This document shows, in pieces, positions 5,950 through 6,960 of a stretch of DNA of 6,960 nt (the first letter of the stretch is position 1; each line of letters opens with the position of its first letter). Position numbers and translations under genes: made by a program. The notes beneath the pieces are model-generated. The model was not told the origin of the DNA, did no database searches, and saw only the letters and a program-made list of their open reading frames with translations. This DNA is from CABMGO01 sp964574775 (GTDB taxonomy: Archaea > Nanobdellota > Nanobdellia > Pacearchaeales > GW2011-AR1): the NCBI GenBank assembly GCA_964574775.1, contig CAZNOS010000039.1, positions 1-6,960 on the forward strand. The letters run 5' to 3'.

Positions 5950-6948
5950 TTATTTTTTCCCGACGATGTTTGCGCCAGAGTTTAATCCACCGCCTTGACC
6001 AGCCAAAATAAAACTTGCCAAAAGTGCTTCGAGTTGGATAAATTCGTCCGAGCCTTCAACCATTCTGAATTCTGCCTCACCTGTTTTTTCTGTAAGTCTT
6101 ACCTTGATTTCATTATCTATTTGTAAATTCCATATTTCTTTCTGTATTCCCTTAATTACATCTTGTCCAGAAATAGATTCTTTTAACATTATATCTAATA
6201 ATTTATCCCTTGATCCCTGAAAGTCTCCTGCGAGAGCATAATCTAGTACAATTTTAACGTCAGAGGGTTTTGCTTTTGAAACAATGGTGTTAACTAAATC
6301 AGGTGTTATGTTTGGAGAAATCGCAGCAGTTGCTTGCAAGAAATTAATTACTCTTCTACAATCACCCTCAGATGCTTCGTAAATTACATCGAATGCTTCG
6401 TTTGTTATTGTTAGTCCTTCGTTTTGCGTGATTATTTCCACTCTTCTCTTAATATCTTTTTTTTCTAAAAGTTGAAATCTAAATACTACACAACGAGATT
6501 GGATTGGGTCGATTATTTTTGATGAATAATTACAGGACAAGATGAAACGACATGTCGCTGTGGAGTTTTCCATCGTTCTTCTAAGTGCTTGTTGGGCTTC
6601 TCTTGTTAAAGCATCTGCTTCGTCTAAAAATATTACCTTAAATGGAACGTCGCCAATTGCTCTTGTTCTAGCGAAGTCTTTTACCTTCTGTCTTACGACG
6701 TCAATTCCTCTTTCATCGGAGGCGTTTAATTCTAGGTAGTTTTCTCTCCAAGAATCCCCAAAAAGTTGTCGCACTACAATTAACGCCAAAGTTGATTTTC
6801 CGGTGCCAGCTGGGCCTGCAAATAGTAAATGTGGTATATTCATAGAATTGACTAGCGATTTGACTCTCTTAATTATTTCCTCTTGACCTACAACCTCTTC
6901 AAACTTTTTGGGACGATATCGCTCCGTCCAGACGTCACTAACTTCCAT
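5950..6948 (-). CDS. rfcS: Replication factor C small subunit (clamp loader ATPase)
   Basis: 332 residues, the usual length for archaeal RfcS, without an intein. Several RfcS copies and one RfcL form the ATP-driven loader for the PCNA sliding clamp. The N-terminus reads VWTERYRPKKFEEVVGQE. Then come Walker A GPAGTGKS (45-52), NASDERGIDVVR (75-86), Walker B VIFLDEAD (105-112), sensor 1 SCNYSSKI (138-145), the arginine-finger motif Ser-Arg-Cys (151-153, Arg152) and sensor 2 GDCRRVINFLQ (195-205). All catalytic elements are intact. A helical collar domain follows, ending in a Gly-rich tail (GQGGGLNSG). It is the first gene of the visible minus-strand block. Only 12 bases precede its ATG in the window, so the operon promoter, or further upstream genes, lie beyond the right edge. 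Confidence 0.97.
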   Translation of the reverse strand: MEVSDVWTERYRPKKFEEVVGQEEIIKRVKSLVNSMNIPHLLFAGPAGTGKSTLALIVVRQLFGDSWRENYLELNASDERGIDVVRQKVKDFARTRAIGDVPFKVIFLDEADALTREAQQALRRTMENSTATCRFILSCNYSSKIIDPIQSRCVVFRFQLLEKKDIKRRVEIITQNEGLTITNEAFDVIYEASEGDCRRVINFLQATAAISPNITPDLVNTIVSKAKPSDVKIVLDYALAGDFQGSRDKLLDIMLKESISGQDVIKGIQKEIWNLQIDNEIKVRLTEKTGEAEFRMVEGSDEFIQLEALLASFILAGQGGGLNSGANIVGKK

Positions 6949-6960
6949 AAAACAAAAGAT

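Noticed and set aside
6700..6850. Possible intein in rfcS near Walker A
   Set aside because: The protein runs without interruption through Walker A and all later motifs at the normal length for the family.

Overview
The window looks archaeal, most likely an AT-rich DPANN-type genome (Woesearchaeota/Pacearchaeota-like). The evidence is a replication factor C small/large subunit pair of archaeal type, an archaeal TATA/BRE-like element placed for a leaderless transcript, oligo-T tracts after stop codons, and a surface protein with the KRGQVTIFIIL-type N-terminus that I associate with those lineages. The lineage call rests on recalled family resemblance, not on a search.

Plus strand, 1-3984 (cell envelope). 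The window opens inside a DsbA/thioredoxin-fold protein whose CxxC is reduced to CPYG (ends 762). An oligo-T tract and a TATA-like element follow, then a 1057-residue exported, membrane-anchored protein (811-3984). Its order is: prepilin-like N-terminal helix, two Cys-paired beta modules, a Cys-containing region of unknown fold, a Gly/Ser linker, seven propeller blades, and a C-terminal beta-type domain. The pairing suggests a thiol-active envelope enzyme next to a possible disulfide-rich client, which is inference.

Minus strand, 6948 down to 4008 (DNA replication/repair). Four genes are packed head to tail: rfcS, an unrecognised 104-residue ORF, rfcL, and a small PD-(D/E)XK-type nuclease. 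Junctions are 1 nt, a 4-nt ATGA overlap, and 1 nt, so one transcript is very likely. RfcS and RfcL form the ATP-driven sliding-clamp loader. The two extra genes could be clamp-loader-linked factors. The two gene blocks converge across a 23-bp gap (3985-4007).

The best candidates for something undescribed are the 104-residue protein wedged between rfcS and rfcL, clearly more GC-rich than rfcL, and the nuclease translationally linked to the clamp loader. No tRNA, rRNA, CRISPR array, insertion sequence or origin was found. There is no gene-free stretch over 300 bases.
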